DNA of 64,000 nucleotides, taken from assembly GCA_963728655.1 (NCBI GenBank), contig CAVSLD010000003.1:496001-560000 (forward strand), in the 5' to 3' direction. Below the pieces are notes generated by a model. The model was not told where the DNA came from. It saw nothing but the letters and a program-made list of their open reading frames with translations, and searched no databases. The number at the start of each line of letters is the position of its first letter. The first letter of the stretch is position 1. Source of the DNA: Iamia sp963728655. Its GTDB lineage: Bacteria; Actinomycetota; Acidimicrobiia; Acidimicrobiales; Iamiaceae. The translations under genes were made by a program, and so were the position numbers. Shown one piece after another: positions 36,257 through 44,488 of the stretch.

Positions 36257-37915
36257 TCAGATCTGGAAGTAGACGAACGGCACCGGCGCCTGGCCGCTGT
36301 AGATGATGATCAGCACGGCCATGGCCCCGTAGCCCACGGCCCGACCGAGTGTCATCGGGTCGGGGCGGCCCTCGTGGCGCTCGATCTCGGCCTCGCGCCG
36401 GTCGAGCAGGATCAGCGCGCCGAGGGCGTAGGCGAACAGGATCATCAGGTTCTGGTCGATGGGCGCGAAGTGGGGCCAGATGAGCTGGCCGTAGAGGCGC
36501 AGGCTGGCGGCCACCGAGCCCGTGCGGACCCAGGCGTGCTGCACCGCCACCATGATGAAGACGTAGACGGGCGCGACGATCGGCCACCACGACGGCAGCC
36601 GGCTGACCCGGTCGGCGGCGGCCTGCTCGGCGGCCCGGTCGCGCCGGCGGATCACCCCGGCCGACACGTGGCCGTGGTCGACGCCCACCGCGGTGCCGGC
36701 GGGACCGCCCAGGTCCATGCTCGGGGTGGCGAGGGCGTCCTCGCCCTCACCGCCGGGGATGCTCTCCACCGGCTCCCCGCGCTCGCGCTCGGCCTTGGCC
36801 CGCGCCCGGGCCGCCTTGCGGGCGGCGCGCCGGCGGGCGTCGGCCTTCTGGGCGACCCACAGCTCGATGGACAGCACGCCGCCCATCACGAAGCCCCACG
36901 TGAGCCAGACCAGCCCGTCGTCGTGCCACAGCCCCGAGAGGGCGAAGACGATGCACAGGGCGAAGGCGTTCCAGAGGGCGCTGCGCCCCTTGCCCCGCAA
37001 CGGCCGGTACAGGTAGTCGCGGAACCACGCCATGAGGGTCATGTGGTCGCGGCGCCAGAAGTCGCGGAAGTTGCGCGAGCGGGTGAGGGGCTGGCGGAAG
37101 TTGTACGGCAGCTCGATGCCGAGGAGCTTGGAGCTGCCCCGGGCGATGTTGGAGTAGCCCGCGAAGTCGAGGGTGAACTGGATGACGGCGGCCAGGGTGG
37201 CCACCCACAGGTTGACCCACCCCGGCCCCGACGACCCCGTGCCGTCGCCGAACTGGCTGAACACCTGGGCCGTGGCCGGCGACAGGGCGTCGGCGATGGC
37301 GACCTTCTGGAACAGGCCGATGAAGATGAGCTCGAGGCCCTCGCGCACCTGCTCGGACTTGGGCTTGAGGGGCAGGTGCGTGATCTGCGGGAGCATCCGC
37401 TTGGCCCGGATGATCGGCCCCGCCAGCAGGTGCGGGAAGTACGAGATGAACACCATGAAGTCGAGCAGCGACCGGGTCGGCTCGATCTCGCGGCGGTAGA
37501 CGTCGATCGTGTAGCTCAGCGTGGAGAACGTGTAGAAGCTGATGCCGATCGGCAGCACCACGACCAGGGCGACGCGGGGGTCGGAGAAGCCGAGGGTCTC
37601 GAGCACCTGCTCCACGGGCGCGCGGAACCAGTCGAAGTACTTGAAGAAGGCGAGGGTGAGCAGGTTGCTGCCCACGCTGACGGTGAGCAGCAGGCGCCGG
37701 GCCCGGCCGTCGGTGGAGCGCCCCATGGCCCGGGCCACCGAGTAGTCGATGAGCGTGGTCGCCAGCAGGATCGCCGTGAACCGGACGTCGACCCAGGCGT
37801 AGAAGACGTAGGAGGCGCAGAGCAGGAGCACCTTCCGCCACGTCCGCGGCAGCGCCCAGTACCCGCACACGACGAGCGCGAGGAACGCCGCGTACTGGAA
37901 GGAGTTGAACGCCAC
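36257..37915 (-). CDS. MBOAT-family O-acyltransferase (AlgI/DltB-like)
   Basis: A 552-aa polytopic membrane enzyme. Family motifs are ISFYTFSTLSYTIDVYR, FPHLLAGPIIRA, NFRDFWRRDHMTLMAWFRDYL and the catalytic histidines His291 and His331 (SGLWHDDG). Such proteins move acyl groups through the membrane to a surface acceptor. A hydrophilic insert of about 85 residues (355-440, a basic Ala/Arg-rich helix then an acidic loop) is unusual and could dock the ACP. It starts at GTG 37915, 6 nt after TAGTCT. The ACP gene follows it on the same strand; two SGNH partner genes lie within 10 kb. Confidence 0.92.
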   Translation of the reverse strand: MAFNSFQYAAFLALVVCGYWALPRTWRKVLLLCASYVFYAWVDVRFTAILLATTLIDYSVARAMGRSTDGRARRLLLTVSVGSNLLTLAFFKYFDWFRAPVEQVLETLGFSDPRVALVVVLPIGISFYTFSTLSYTIDVYRREIEPTRSLLDFMVFISYFPHLLAGPIIRAKRMLPQITHLPLKPKSEQVREGLELIFIGLFQKVAIADALSPATAQVFSQFGDGTGSSGPGWVNLWVATLAAVIQFTLDFAGYSNIARGSSKLLGIELPYNFRQPLTRSRNFRDFWRRDHMTLMAWFRDYLYRPLRGKGRSALWNAFALCIVFALSGLWHDDGLVWLTWGFVMGGVLSIELWVAQKADARRRAARKAARARAKAERERGEPVESIPGGEGEDALATPSMDLGGPAGTAVGVDHGHVSAGVIRRRDRAAEQAAADRVSRLPSWWPIVAPVYVFIMVAVQHAWVRTGSVAASLRLYGQLIWPHFAPIDQNLMILFAYALGALILLDRREAEIERHEGRPDPMTLGRAVGYGAMAVLIIIYSGQAPVPFVYFQI

Positions 37916-37921
37916 GGGCGC

Positions 37922-37927
37922 AGACTA
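37922..37927 (-). promoter_or_regulatory. -10 hexamer of a leaderless promoter (MBOAT)
   Basis: Minus-strand TAGTCT lies 6 nt before GTG 37915, back to back with the promoter of the SDR operon. Confidence 0.5.
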
Positions 37928-37978
37928 GAGGTGCGGCCCCGAAGCGTCGGAGGCGGCTGGCGGCCGTCCGCACCTCGC

Positions 37979-37984
37979 TACTGT
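37979..37984 (+). promoter_or_regulatory. -10 hexamer of a leaderless promoter (SDR-MaoC operon)
   Basis: TACTGT lies 6 nt before ATG 37991. Confidence 0.5.
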
Positions 37985-37990
37985 CGGTCC

Positions 37991-38752
37991 ATGTCCCCCC
38001 GTGGCCCGGCGCCACCTCCCGGAGCGGTCCCCGAGGGGGTCGTGGCCCTCGTGACCGGGGCCTCCGGCGGGCTCGGCGCCGTCGCCGCCGCAGCCCTGGC
38101 GGCCGAGGGCCTGCCCGTCGCGCTGCACGCCCACCACCACGTCGACGCGGCCGAGGCGGTGGCCGCCGGCCTCGACGTGGAGACCACCGTGGTGCGCGGC
38201 GACCTGGGCGACTGGGCCGAGGCCGAGGCCGCGGTGGCCGCCGCGACCGACGCGCTCGGTCCGGTGGGCGTGCTCGTGCACTGCGCCGGCACCCGGGTCG
38301 ACGGTCTGCTGTCGGCCCAGGACCCGGCGGCCTGGGCCGAGGTCGTGCGGGTGAACCTGCTGGGCACCTACCACGCCGACCGGGCCGTGGTGGGCCCCAT
38401 GCTGTCGGCCCGGTGGGGCCGCATCGTCAACCTGACCAGCCCCGTGGCCGGGTTCGGCAACGCCGGCCAGTCGGCCTACGCCGCGTCCAAGGCGGGGGTC
38501 GAGGCCCTGACCCGCACCCTGGCCCAGGAGGTCGGCCGTCGGCAGGTGACCGTCAACGCCCTGTCGCCGGGCTTCGTGCGCACGGCGATGACCGAGGAGG
38601 TGGCCGACGGGGCCCGGGACCGGCTCCTCGAGCGCACCGCCCTGGGCCGTCCCGGCCTCCCCGAGGAGCTGGCCCCCGCCCTGTCGTTCCTGCTCCACGC
38701 CGGCTACGTCACCGGCCAGGTCCTCGCCGTCGACGGGGGGATGACGCCCTGA
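37991..38752 (+). CDS. SDR-family 3-oxoacyl reductase (FabG-like), copy 2
   Basis: A 253-aa SDR with TGASGGLG, CAGTRVDG, catalytic Ser in LTSPVAG, YAASK and PGFVRTAM, closing with YVTGQVLAVDGGM. Strong FabG-type character. It is the first gene of a plus-strand operon running through the MaoC dehydratase. It presumably reduces beta-ketoacyl-ACP before dehydration by the adjacent MaoC protein. Confidence 0.87.
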   Translation: MSPRGPAPPPGAVPEGVVALVTGASGGLGAVAAAALAAEGLPVALHAHHHVDAAEAVAAGLDVETTVVRGDLGDWAEAEAAVAAATDALGPVGVLVHCAGTRVDGLLSAQDPAAWAEVVRVNLLGTYHADRAVVGPMLSARWGRIVNLTSPVAGFGNAGQSAYAASKAGVEALTRTLAQEVGRRQVTVNALSPGFVRTAMTEEVADGARDRLLERTALGRPGLPEELAPALSFLLHAGYVTGQVLAVDGGMTP

Positions 38753-39543
38753 GCACGGACGCGGTCGGGCCGGCGCACCGCACCCCGTGCACCGTCGACC
38801 GCGCCGCCGCCGCCGACCTGGCCCGGGCGGTCGACCCCGACGGGTGCCTCGTCCCCGGCCTGGCCGTGGCCTGTCGCCCGCTCGTGGCCGGCCTGCTGGC
38901 CGTGCTCGACGACCCCGCCACCGGCGTGGCCGAGGGCAGCGCCCGCCACGCGTGGGTCGAGGTCGACCTGCGGGCGGCGGTGCCGGTCGCGGTGCCCCTC
39001 GTGGTCACCGCCACCCTCACCGCCCGCGGCCGCCTCGGTGCCGGGACGGGGCTGGGGATCGACGTCGACGTGGAGGGTCCCGACGGCCCGCTGGTGCGGT
39101 CGCGCCACGTGGTGGCGGCCACGACCGACCCGCCTCCCGCCGCCCGCCTCGCCCTCCCCCGCCCTCCGGCGGCGGTCGGCGAGGCCACGGCCCCTCCCCC
39201 CGACCCGGTGCGCCTCCTCCTCGACGGCGCGCGGGTCGGCGCCTACCGGGCCGGTGCGGCCGACACCTCACCGGCCCACGACGACGGACCCGGGGCGATC
39301 GTGCCGGGGCTGATGGTCCTCTGGGCCGCGGTGGCGAGGACCGGCGTGGCCCCTGCGCCACCCCTCCGCCTGGGCGGCCGCTTCGCCCACCCGCTGGCCG
39401 TCGACGTCGCGGCCGGGGTCCGGGTCGGGCCCGACGGGGCGGGCGGCCACCGCCTCGAGGTCACCGCCGACGGCCGCACCGTGGTGCGCCACGGCCACGT
39501 CGGGCCCCTGGGGGGACCGGACCTCCGAGGGGGCCACCGGTAG
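38749..39543 (+). CDS. MaoC-like double hot-dog dehydratase, apparent CTG start
   Basis: About 264 aa. The C-terminal hot-dog domain has the hydratase-2 motif DTSPAH (catalytic Asp and His) followed by GAIVPGLMVL, as in R-specific enoyl hydratases; the N-terminal half resembles a degenerate second hot-dog. No ATG, GTG or TTG exists in frame at the right place. CTG 38749 overlaps the SDR stop by 4 bp (CTGA), mimicking the ATGA/GTGA couplings elsewhere, and is the best start; the next candidate is an internal GTG near 38866. It should dehydrate beta-hydroxyacyl chains. Its TAG is also the first three bases of the next promoter. Confidence 0.7.
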   Translation: MSTDAVGPAHRTPCTVDRAAAADLARAVDPDGCLVPGLAVACRPLVAGLLAVLDDPATGVAEGSARHAWVEVDLRAAVPVAVPLVVTATLTARGRLGAGTGLGIDVDVEGPDGPLVRSRHVVAATTDPPPAARLALPRPPAAVGEATAPPPDPVRLLLDGARVGAYRAGAADTSPAHDDGPGAIVPGLMVLWAAVARTGVAPAPPLRLGGRFAHPLAVDVAAGVRVGPDGAGGHRLEVTADGRTVVRHGHVGPLGGPDLRGGHR

Positions 39544-39546
39544 GAT
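39541..39546 (+). promoter_or_regulatory. -10 hexamer of a leaderless promoter (Fe/2OG oxygenase operon)
   Basis: TAGGAT lies 8 nt before GTG 39555 and shares its TAG with the stop codon of the MaoC gene. Confidence 0.55.
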
Positions 39547-39554
39547 CCCCGGCC

Positions 39555-40361
39555 GTGACCGCCACCTCGGCCGACACCCTGCCCCCCGTGGTCGACGACC
39601 TCGGCGCGGCGCGCGCCCACCTGGCCGAGGCCGGCGTGGCCCGGCTGGGCGGCGTGTGCGACCCCGCCCGCACGGCCCGGCTCCGCACCGCGCTGGTCGA
39701 GGCCGCCGCGGCCGAGCGGGCCGACGGCACCGACACGTCGTACCACCGGGGCTCGTGCCAGCGGGTCTACCGCCTGCCCGCCCTCCACCCCGAGTTCCTC
39801 GCCGCGGCCGCCGACCCCACCGTGCTGGAGGTGGCCCGCTCCGTCCTCGGCCCCGACGTGCTGCTGTCCAACCTGAGCGCCAACATCGTGGGTGCCGGCG
39901 GCCGCAACATGGCGATCCACGCCGACCAGGGCTTCCTGCCCACCCCGTGGACCGAGGCGTGGGGCTTCCAGGTCATCTGGGCCCTCGACGACTTCACCGC
40001 CGAGCGGGGCGCGACGCGCGCCGTGCTGGCCAGCCACCGGGCCGAGGGGCCGCCGGCCCGCGCCGTCCCCGCCTCCGACTCGGTCGCCCTGGAGTGCCCA
40101 GCCGGCACCCTCCTCCTGCTCGACGGGCGCCTGTGGCACGGCACCGGGGCCCACACCGGGGCCGAGACGCCGCCCGCGGGCCGTCGCCACGGCCTGCTCG
40201 GCTTCTACACCAAGCCCTGGCTGCGCACCCAGGAGGCCTGGCCCACCTCGCTGCCGGCCGGGACGCTGGGCGGCGACGCCGACCTGGCCCGCCTGTTCGG
40301 CGTGCTGCCGTGGGAGCACCTGGGACTGGTCGAGGGCCACGCCGCGCCCCTGACCCCGTGA
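39555..40361 (+). CDS. phytanoyl-CoA dioxygenase (PhyH) family oxygenase
   Basis: A 268-aa Fe(II)/2-oxoglutarate oxygenase. The iron triad is visible as IHADQG (His and Asp) and LWHGTG (distal His), with downstream Arg residues able to bind 2-oxoglutarate. Family members hydroxylate acyl-CoA, acyl-ACP or secondary-metabolite substrates. It is coupled to SGNH protein 1 (GTGA overlap), which suggests that the hydroxyl group it introduces may be the point of later attachment or a modification of the exported acyl group. Confidence 0.85.
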   Translation: MTATSADTLPPVVDDLGAARAHLAEAGVARLGGVCDPARTARLRTALVEAAAAERADGTDTSYHRGSCQRVYRLPALHPEFLAAAADPTVLEVARSVLGPDVLLSNLSANIVGAGGRNMAIHADQGFLPTPWTEAWGFQVIWALDDFTAERGATRAVLASHRAEGPPARAVPASDSVALECPAGTLLLLDGRLWHGTGAHTGAETPPAGRRHGLLGFYTKPWLRTQEAWPTSLPAGTLGGDADLARLFGVLPWEHLGLVEGHAAPLTP

Positions 40362-41485
40362 GCGGGCGGCGCGGGGGCGCGGGCGAGGCCCGCCGGCGCC
40401 CGGTCCTCCTGGGGCGTCGGGTCTCCCTCGCCTGGGTCGCGGCCGCGGCCGTGGCCCTGCTGCTGGTCACCGAGCTGGGCACCCGGGCCGTGGAGGACTG
40501 GCTGCCGGTGAGCCAGGCCGGCGACGCGGCCGAGGTGCAGCTCAAGTACGAGCAGCTGGGTGCCCTGGCCGACGCCGACGAGCCCACCGACGTCGTGTTC
40601 TTCGGCAACTCGGCCATGGACGCAGCCATCGACCCCGCGGTGTGGGCCGAGACCTCGGCCACCTACCCCCTGGCCTACAACGCCTCGCTGCTGGGCCAGC
40701 CCTTCGACTCGGTGCGGCGGTGGGAGGCCGACTTCGTGCTGCCGGCCTGCGACCCGGCCCTGGTGGTGGTGGGCATCACCCCGTTCGACGTCCCCCAGAT
40801 CGACATCCTCAACACCAGCCGGGCGGTGGTCGAGAAGCTCTTCGACGACGCCATGGACCGCCTCGAGCAGGGACCCCTGGCCCGCCTCGACGAGCGTCTC
40901 CAGGACCGCTCGGCCATCATCCGCCACCGATCGTCGTTCCGGTCGCCCGTCCAGCTCTACCGGGCCGCCACGTCGCGGATCACCGGCGACGACAAGCCCA
41001 AGCAGGACAGCCTGCAGCCGGTGGTGCTCACCGACGGGCGCATCGTGGCCCGCACCGAGGACGTGTGGGCCGACGAGCTCATCCAGCCCCGCGGCGGGGT
41101 GGCCAACTACTGGGGCCTCGACGAGCCCCAGCCCCTGGGCTTCGGCTTCACCTCCCCGGTCCAGCAGGAGATCTTCCGGTCCTCGCGCACCAGCCGGACC
41201 CAGATGGCGGCCCTCCGCGACGCGGCCGAGGCCGCGGGGGCCCAGGTCGTCTTCGTGATCCCCCCGAGCCGCCCCGACGCCTACACCTCCTTCACCGGGA
41301 GCCGGGAGGCCACGGCGCGGGCCGTCGCCACCGTGCGCGACGAGGCCACCGACCTGGGCGTCAACGTCTACGACTTCAGCGACGCCCGGTACCCCGACGA
41401 CCACTTCGCCGACGACGTCCACCTCAACCGGGTGGGCAGCGCCCAGTTCTCGGCCGACCTGGCCCGCGCCCTGGACCAGGCATGA
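40358..41485 (+). CDS. membrane-anchored SGNH-fold protein 1 (DltD/AlgX-like)
   Basis: A 375-aa protein. An N-terminal Arg-rich segment and one transmembrane helix (about 22-42) place the domain outside. Block I is FFGNSAMDAAIDP with probable nucleophile Ser85; the C-terminal DDVHL supplies Asp352 and His355, the D-x-x-H arrangement of SGNH transferases. LNRVGS follows. Clearly paralogous to the gene at 46540 (shared ELGxRAxxDxLP, LKYxQL, RRWxADFVL, and QPRGG/APRGG). It is a candidate partner of the MBOAT, receiving the acyl group at the outer face. Coupled at both ends by 4-bp overlaps. Confidence 0.8.
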   Translation: MSGRRGGAGEARRRPVLLGRRVSLAWVAAAAVALLLVTELGTRAVEDWLPVSQAGDAAEVQLKYEQLGALADADEPTDVVFFGNSAMDAAIDPAVWAETSATYPLAYNASLLGQPFDSVRRWEADFVLPACDPALVVVGITPFDVPQIDILNTSRAVVEKLFDDAMDRLEQGPLARLDERLQDRSAIIRHRSSFRSPVQLYRAATSRITGDDKPKQDSLQPVVLTDGRIVARTEDVWADELIQPRGGVANYWGLDEPQPLGFGFTSPVQQEIFRSSRTSRTQMAALRDAAEAAGAQVVFVIPPSRPDAYTSFTGSREATARAVATVRDEATDLGVNVYDFSDARYPDDHFADDVHLNRVGSAQFSADLARALDQA

Positions 41486-42231
41486 CCGCCACCCGGACCG
41501 CCGCCCCCCGGGCCCGCACCCGCCGGGACCGCCCCGAACCCCTGCCGCAGTCGCCGGGCCGCTCCCTGCGGTCGCTGCTGCCCAGCCTGGCGCTCTTCCT
41601 GGCCATGGCCGTGGTGGTCGTGACCGTGCTGCTCAGCCAGTTCGGCACCGTCCGGGGCGGGTCGCCGCCCCTCGCCGGCCACGACGAGGCGGTGGGCGGC
41701 GCCGCGACCGGCGCCCTCGCCGCCCCCTGGCGGGCGGTGCGGGGCGACTGGGCCCGCACCGATGGGGGTGCAGCGGTCGCCACCCCCGGCGACCGCCTGA
41801 GCGTGGCCGTGCGGCCCGTGGGCGGCGTCGACGGCACCATCGAGGTCACCGGCGGCGACGTGGTCGACGGGTGGTCGGTGGTGTGGCGCTGGCAGGACCC
41901 GGGCTCCTACGGCCTGGCGGTGGTCGAGCCCTCCGAGGGGACGGTGAGCCTGGTGGCGGTGGTCTCGGACCGCACCCGCCTGCTGGCCCAGGCCGCCCTG
42001 CCGGCCGACGTCGACCTGGCCACCGTCGCGGTCGAGCTGTCCGGCCCGGTGGCCAAGGTCCGCGTCGACGGGGCCGTGGTCGTGGCCGGGCGCGACGACC
42101 GGCTGACCACAGGCACCGACGCCGGCGTCGCCGTGGTCGGGGACGCCTCGGGGGCCACCTTCGACCGCTTCCGCACCCGCCCACCCGACGGCGCCACCGT
42201 GCGCGAGGTCGAGCCCGGGAGCGGGTCGTGA
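41482..42231 (+). CDS. membrane-anchored beta-rich (lectin-like) protein 1
   Basis: A 249-aa protein. A basic N terminus and one transmembrane helix (about 37-57) precede an extracytoplasmic beta-rich domain with the pattern WSVVWRWQDPGSYGLAVV, then VAKVRVDGAVVVAG and a final FDRFRTRPP. The same layout recurs in the genes at 44485 and 47634, suggesting a concanavalin-like (LamG/DUF1080-type) sugar-binding sandwich. It is translationally coupled to SGNH protein 1 (ATGA). It may hold the acceptor polymer for the SGNH partner. Confidence 0.7.
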   Translation: MTATRTAAPRARTRRDRPEPLPQSPGRSLRSLLPSLALFLAMAVVVVTVLLSQFGTVRGGSPPLAGHDEAVGGAATGALAAPWRAVRGDWARTDGGAAVATPGDRLSVAVRPVGGVDGTIEVTGGDVVDGWSVVWRWQDPGSYGLAVVEPSEGTVSLVAVVSDRTRLLAQAALPADVDLATVAVELSGPVAKVRVDGAVVVAGRDDRLTTGTDAGVAVVGDASGATFDRFRTRPPDGATVREVEPGSGS

Positions 42232-42953
42232 CCGCCGCCGGCGCCCCCGAGGGCCGGGTGGTGCTCGTCACCGGCGCGGGCCGGGGGATCGGGCGGGCCG
42301 TGGCCGAGCGCTTCGTGGCCGCCGGCGACCGCGTGGCGGGCCTGTCGCGCACCAGCCCGCCCCCCGACGGCGTCCTGTCGGTGCCCGCCGACCAGCGTTC
42401 CACCGCAGAGGTGGAGGCCGCCTACGCCCGGGTGGAGGACGAGCTGGGCCCGGTCGAGGTCCTGGTGGCGGCGGCCGGCATCGGTCCCATCAACATGCTG
42501 ATGCGGGCCACCGACGACGACGTGGCCGACGTGGTGGACACCAACCTGGTGGGCACCATCCGGGTCGTCCGCCGGGCCGTGGCCCCCATGGCCCGGCGCC
42601 GCTCCGGTCGCATCATCCTGGTGGGCTCGATCTCCTCGGGGTGGGGGGCCAGCGGGGGCTCGCTCTACGCCGCCTCCAAGGCCGGGCTCACCGGCCTGGC
42701 CCGCTCGCTGGCCCGCGAGCTGGGGCCCCGCGGGGTGACCGTCAACGTGGTCGCACCGGGGGCCATCCGCACCGACATGCTCGACGCCGCCGGCTCCCGC
42801 CTCCAGGCCGAGGAGGTGGGCCGGGCCCCGCTGCGGCGGACCGGCACCCCCGACGAGGTGGCCGCGGTGGTCGCCTTCCTGGCCTCCGAGGAGGCGTCCT
42901 ACGTGACCGGCGCGGTCCTGCCCGTCGACGGCGGGCTGGGCATGGGTCTCTGA
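42228..42953 (+). CDS. SDR-family 3-oxoacyl reductase (FabG-like), copy 3
   Basis: A 241-aa SDR with TGAGRGIG, AAAGIGP, catalytic Ser in VGSISSG, YAASK and PGAIRTDM, ending YVTGAVLPVDGG. This copy is closest in look to mycobacterial MabA-type FabG. GTG 42228 overlaps the preceding stop by 4 bp. Its 3' end overlaps the convergent glycosyltransferase gene by 55 bp. Confidence 0.87.
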   Translation: MTAAGAPEGRVVLVTGAGRGIGRAVAERFVAAGDRVAGLSRTSPPPDGVLSVPADQRSTAEVEAAYARVEDELGPVEVLVAAAGIGPINMLMRATDDDVADVVDTNLVGTIRVVRRAVAPMARRRSGRIILVGSISSGWGASGGSLYAASKAGLTGLARSLARELGPRGVTVNVVAPGAIRTDMLDAAGSRLQAEEVGRAPLRRTGTPDEVAAVVAFLASEEASYVTGAVLPVDGGLGMGL

Positions 42954-44488
42954 CCCACCCCGGCGGCGGCCTCCTCGTCGGCCGCGCCGGCGGGGCCGTC
43001 GTCGCCGGCCGGGGGCGGCGCACCGACGGCGCGCCGCACCGCCGGCAGCCGGGCCGCCGACACCAGCCCGACCGCGGCGAGCACCACCAGGCCCACGTCG
43101 CCCCCGATCCGGAAGCGCTGCAGCGGCTGGTTGGCCGCAGCCAGGACGGTCGACACCGCGACCCAGCCCAGCAGGGGGCTGAGCGGCACGCGCCGCCGCC
43201 ACAGCAGCACCCCGCCCCAGACGGCCAGGGGCAGCAGCACCCAGCCCACCAGCACGCCGACCTGGGCCCGCTGTGCCCCCCGCTGCTCGATGGCGTCGTC
43301 GAGGCGGACCGACTCGAAGGGCCGCCACACACCCCAGAAGCGGGCCACCCGGGCCACCACGACGGTGGGCGCCCGGCCCAGGTTCTCGCGGTAGTACTCG
43401 GTGGCCCCGTCGAGGAAGACCTGGCTGCGCCCGATCTCGGTGTCGTTCTCCGGGGCCCGCAGCGCGTCGCCGTCGACCTCCAGGCAGTCGACCGACCGCA
43501 GGCCGAGGAGGCGGTCGTTGTAGAAGGTCTCGTCGCAGGTGCCGACCCGGAGGCCGGCCCCGGCACCGTTGGTCAGCAGCGGCCGGTCGAACCGGGCCCA
43601 GTTGAACGCCACCCAGGGCGCCAGCACCAGCAGCACCGCGCCCACCACCACCGCGCCCCGACGGGCCCGCTCGACCCACGAGTCCCGGTGCATGCCCAGC
43701 ACCAGCGGCACGACGACGAAGGCGACCGCCAGCAGGGCCTCGTTGCGCACCAGGCCGGCCCCGGCGATGGCGGCGCCCAACGCCGCGGCGCGACCCGTGG
43801 TGGGCCGGTCGTGGAACCGGTAGGCCAGCACCGACACACCGGCGACCGCCGCCGCGAACAGGCCCTCGGGCATGAGCACCACGTCGTTGATCCAGATGAG
43901 GGGGTGGACCGCGGCCAGGGCGGCGGCCACCAGCCCCACCCGGTCGCCGGCCACCTCCCGGCCGAGCAGGAAGATCACCCCCACGGCCGCCACGCCGAGG
44001 AGGGCGACGGCGGTCCGCAGGCCCTCGTAGTCGTCGATCCCCAACCACAGGAACGGGGTCAGCACCACCGAGAAGGCGGGGGCGTGCAGGGCGGTGTCGA
44101 CCGGCGGGTCGTCGCCCTCGCGGGTGTGGAACCACTCGCCGTCGGCGTTGAGCCGGGCGTCGGTGAGGTAGGTGACCGAGTCGTTGTAGGACACGCACTC
44201 GCCCCGGGCGGTGGCCTCGGCCGCCACCTCCGAGCGGTCGGTGATGGTGCAGGGCGAGCCGGCCCACGCCCCGCCGAGGCGGACCAGGCCGGCCACCACC
44301 AAGATGACGAGCAGCACGGCGCGGGTGTCGAGGGCGACGAGCCGGTCGACCCAGGCCCGCACGGCGCCGCGGCGCCGGGGAGGGCGGGCCGCGGCCGCGG
44401 CCGGCCGGGCGCCCGCCGGGGCCGGCTCGGCCGACGGGCGGCGGCGGATCGTCGTGGCCGGCCGCCCCTCGCCGTCGTCGGGGGTCAC
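42899..44488 (-). CDS. GT-C fold (ArnT/PMT-like) membrane glycosyltransferase
   Basis: A 529-aa protein with a basic, Pro-rich N terminus and about ten transmembrane helices. The first extracytoplasmic loop (about 80-125) contains ECVSYNDSVTYLTDARLN, matching the acidic-residue loop of polyprenyl-phosphate-sugar glycosyltransferases, and is followed by HAPAFSVVLTPFLW. It would transfer a sugar from a lipid carrier on the outside of the membrane. GTG 44488 overlaps the stop of the upstream beta-rich gene. In context it may build or modify the glycan that the acyl system decorates. Confidence 0.72.
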   Translation of the reverse strand: MTPDDGEGRPATTIRRRPSAEPAPAGARPAAAAARPPRRRGAVRAWVDRLVALDTRAVLLVILVVAGLVRLGGAWAGSPCTITDRSEVAAEATARGECVSYNDSVTYLTDARLNADGEWFHTREGDDPPVDTALHAPAFSVVLTPFLWLGIDDYEGLRTAVALLGVAAVGVIFLLGREVAGDRVGLVAAALAAVHPLIWINDVVLMPEGLFAAAVAGVSVLAYRFHDRPTTGRAAALGAAIAGAGLVRNEALLAVAFVVVPLVLGMHRDSWVERARRGAVVVGAVLLVLAPWVAFNWARFDRPLLTNGAGAGLRVGTCDETFYNDRLLGLRSVDCLEVDGDALRAPENDTEIGRSQVFLDGATEYYRENLGRAPTVVVARVARFWGVWRPFESVRLDDAIEQRGAQRAQVGVLVGWVLLPLAVWGGVLLWRRRVPLSPLLGWVAVSTVLAAANQPLQRFRIGGDVGLVVLAAVGLVSAARLPAVRRAVGAPPPAGDDGPAGAADEEAAAGVGQRPMPSPPSTGRTAPVT

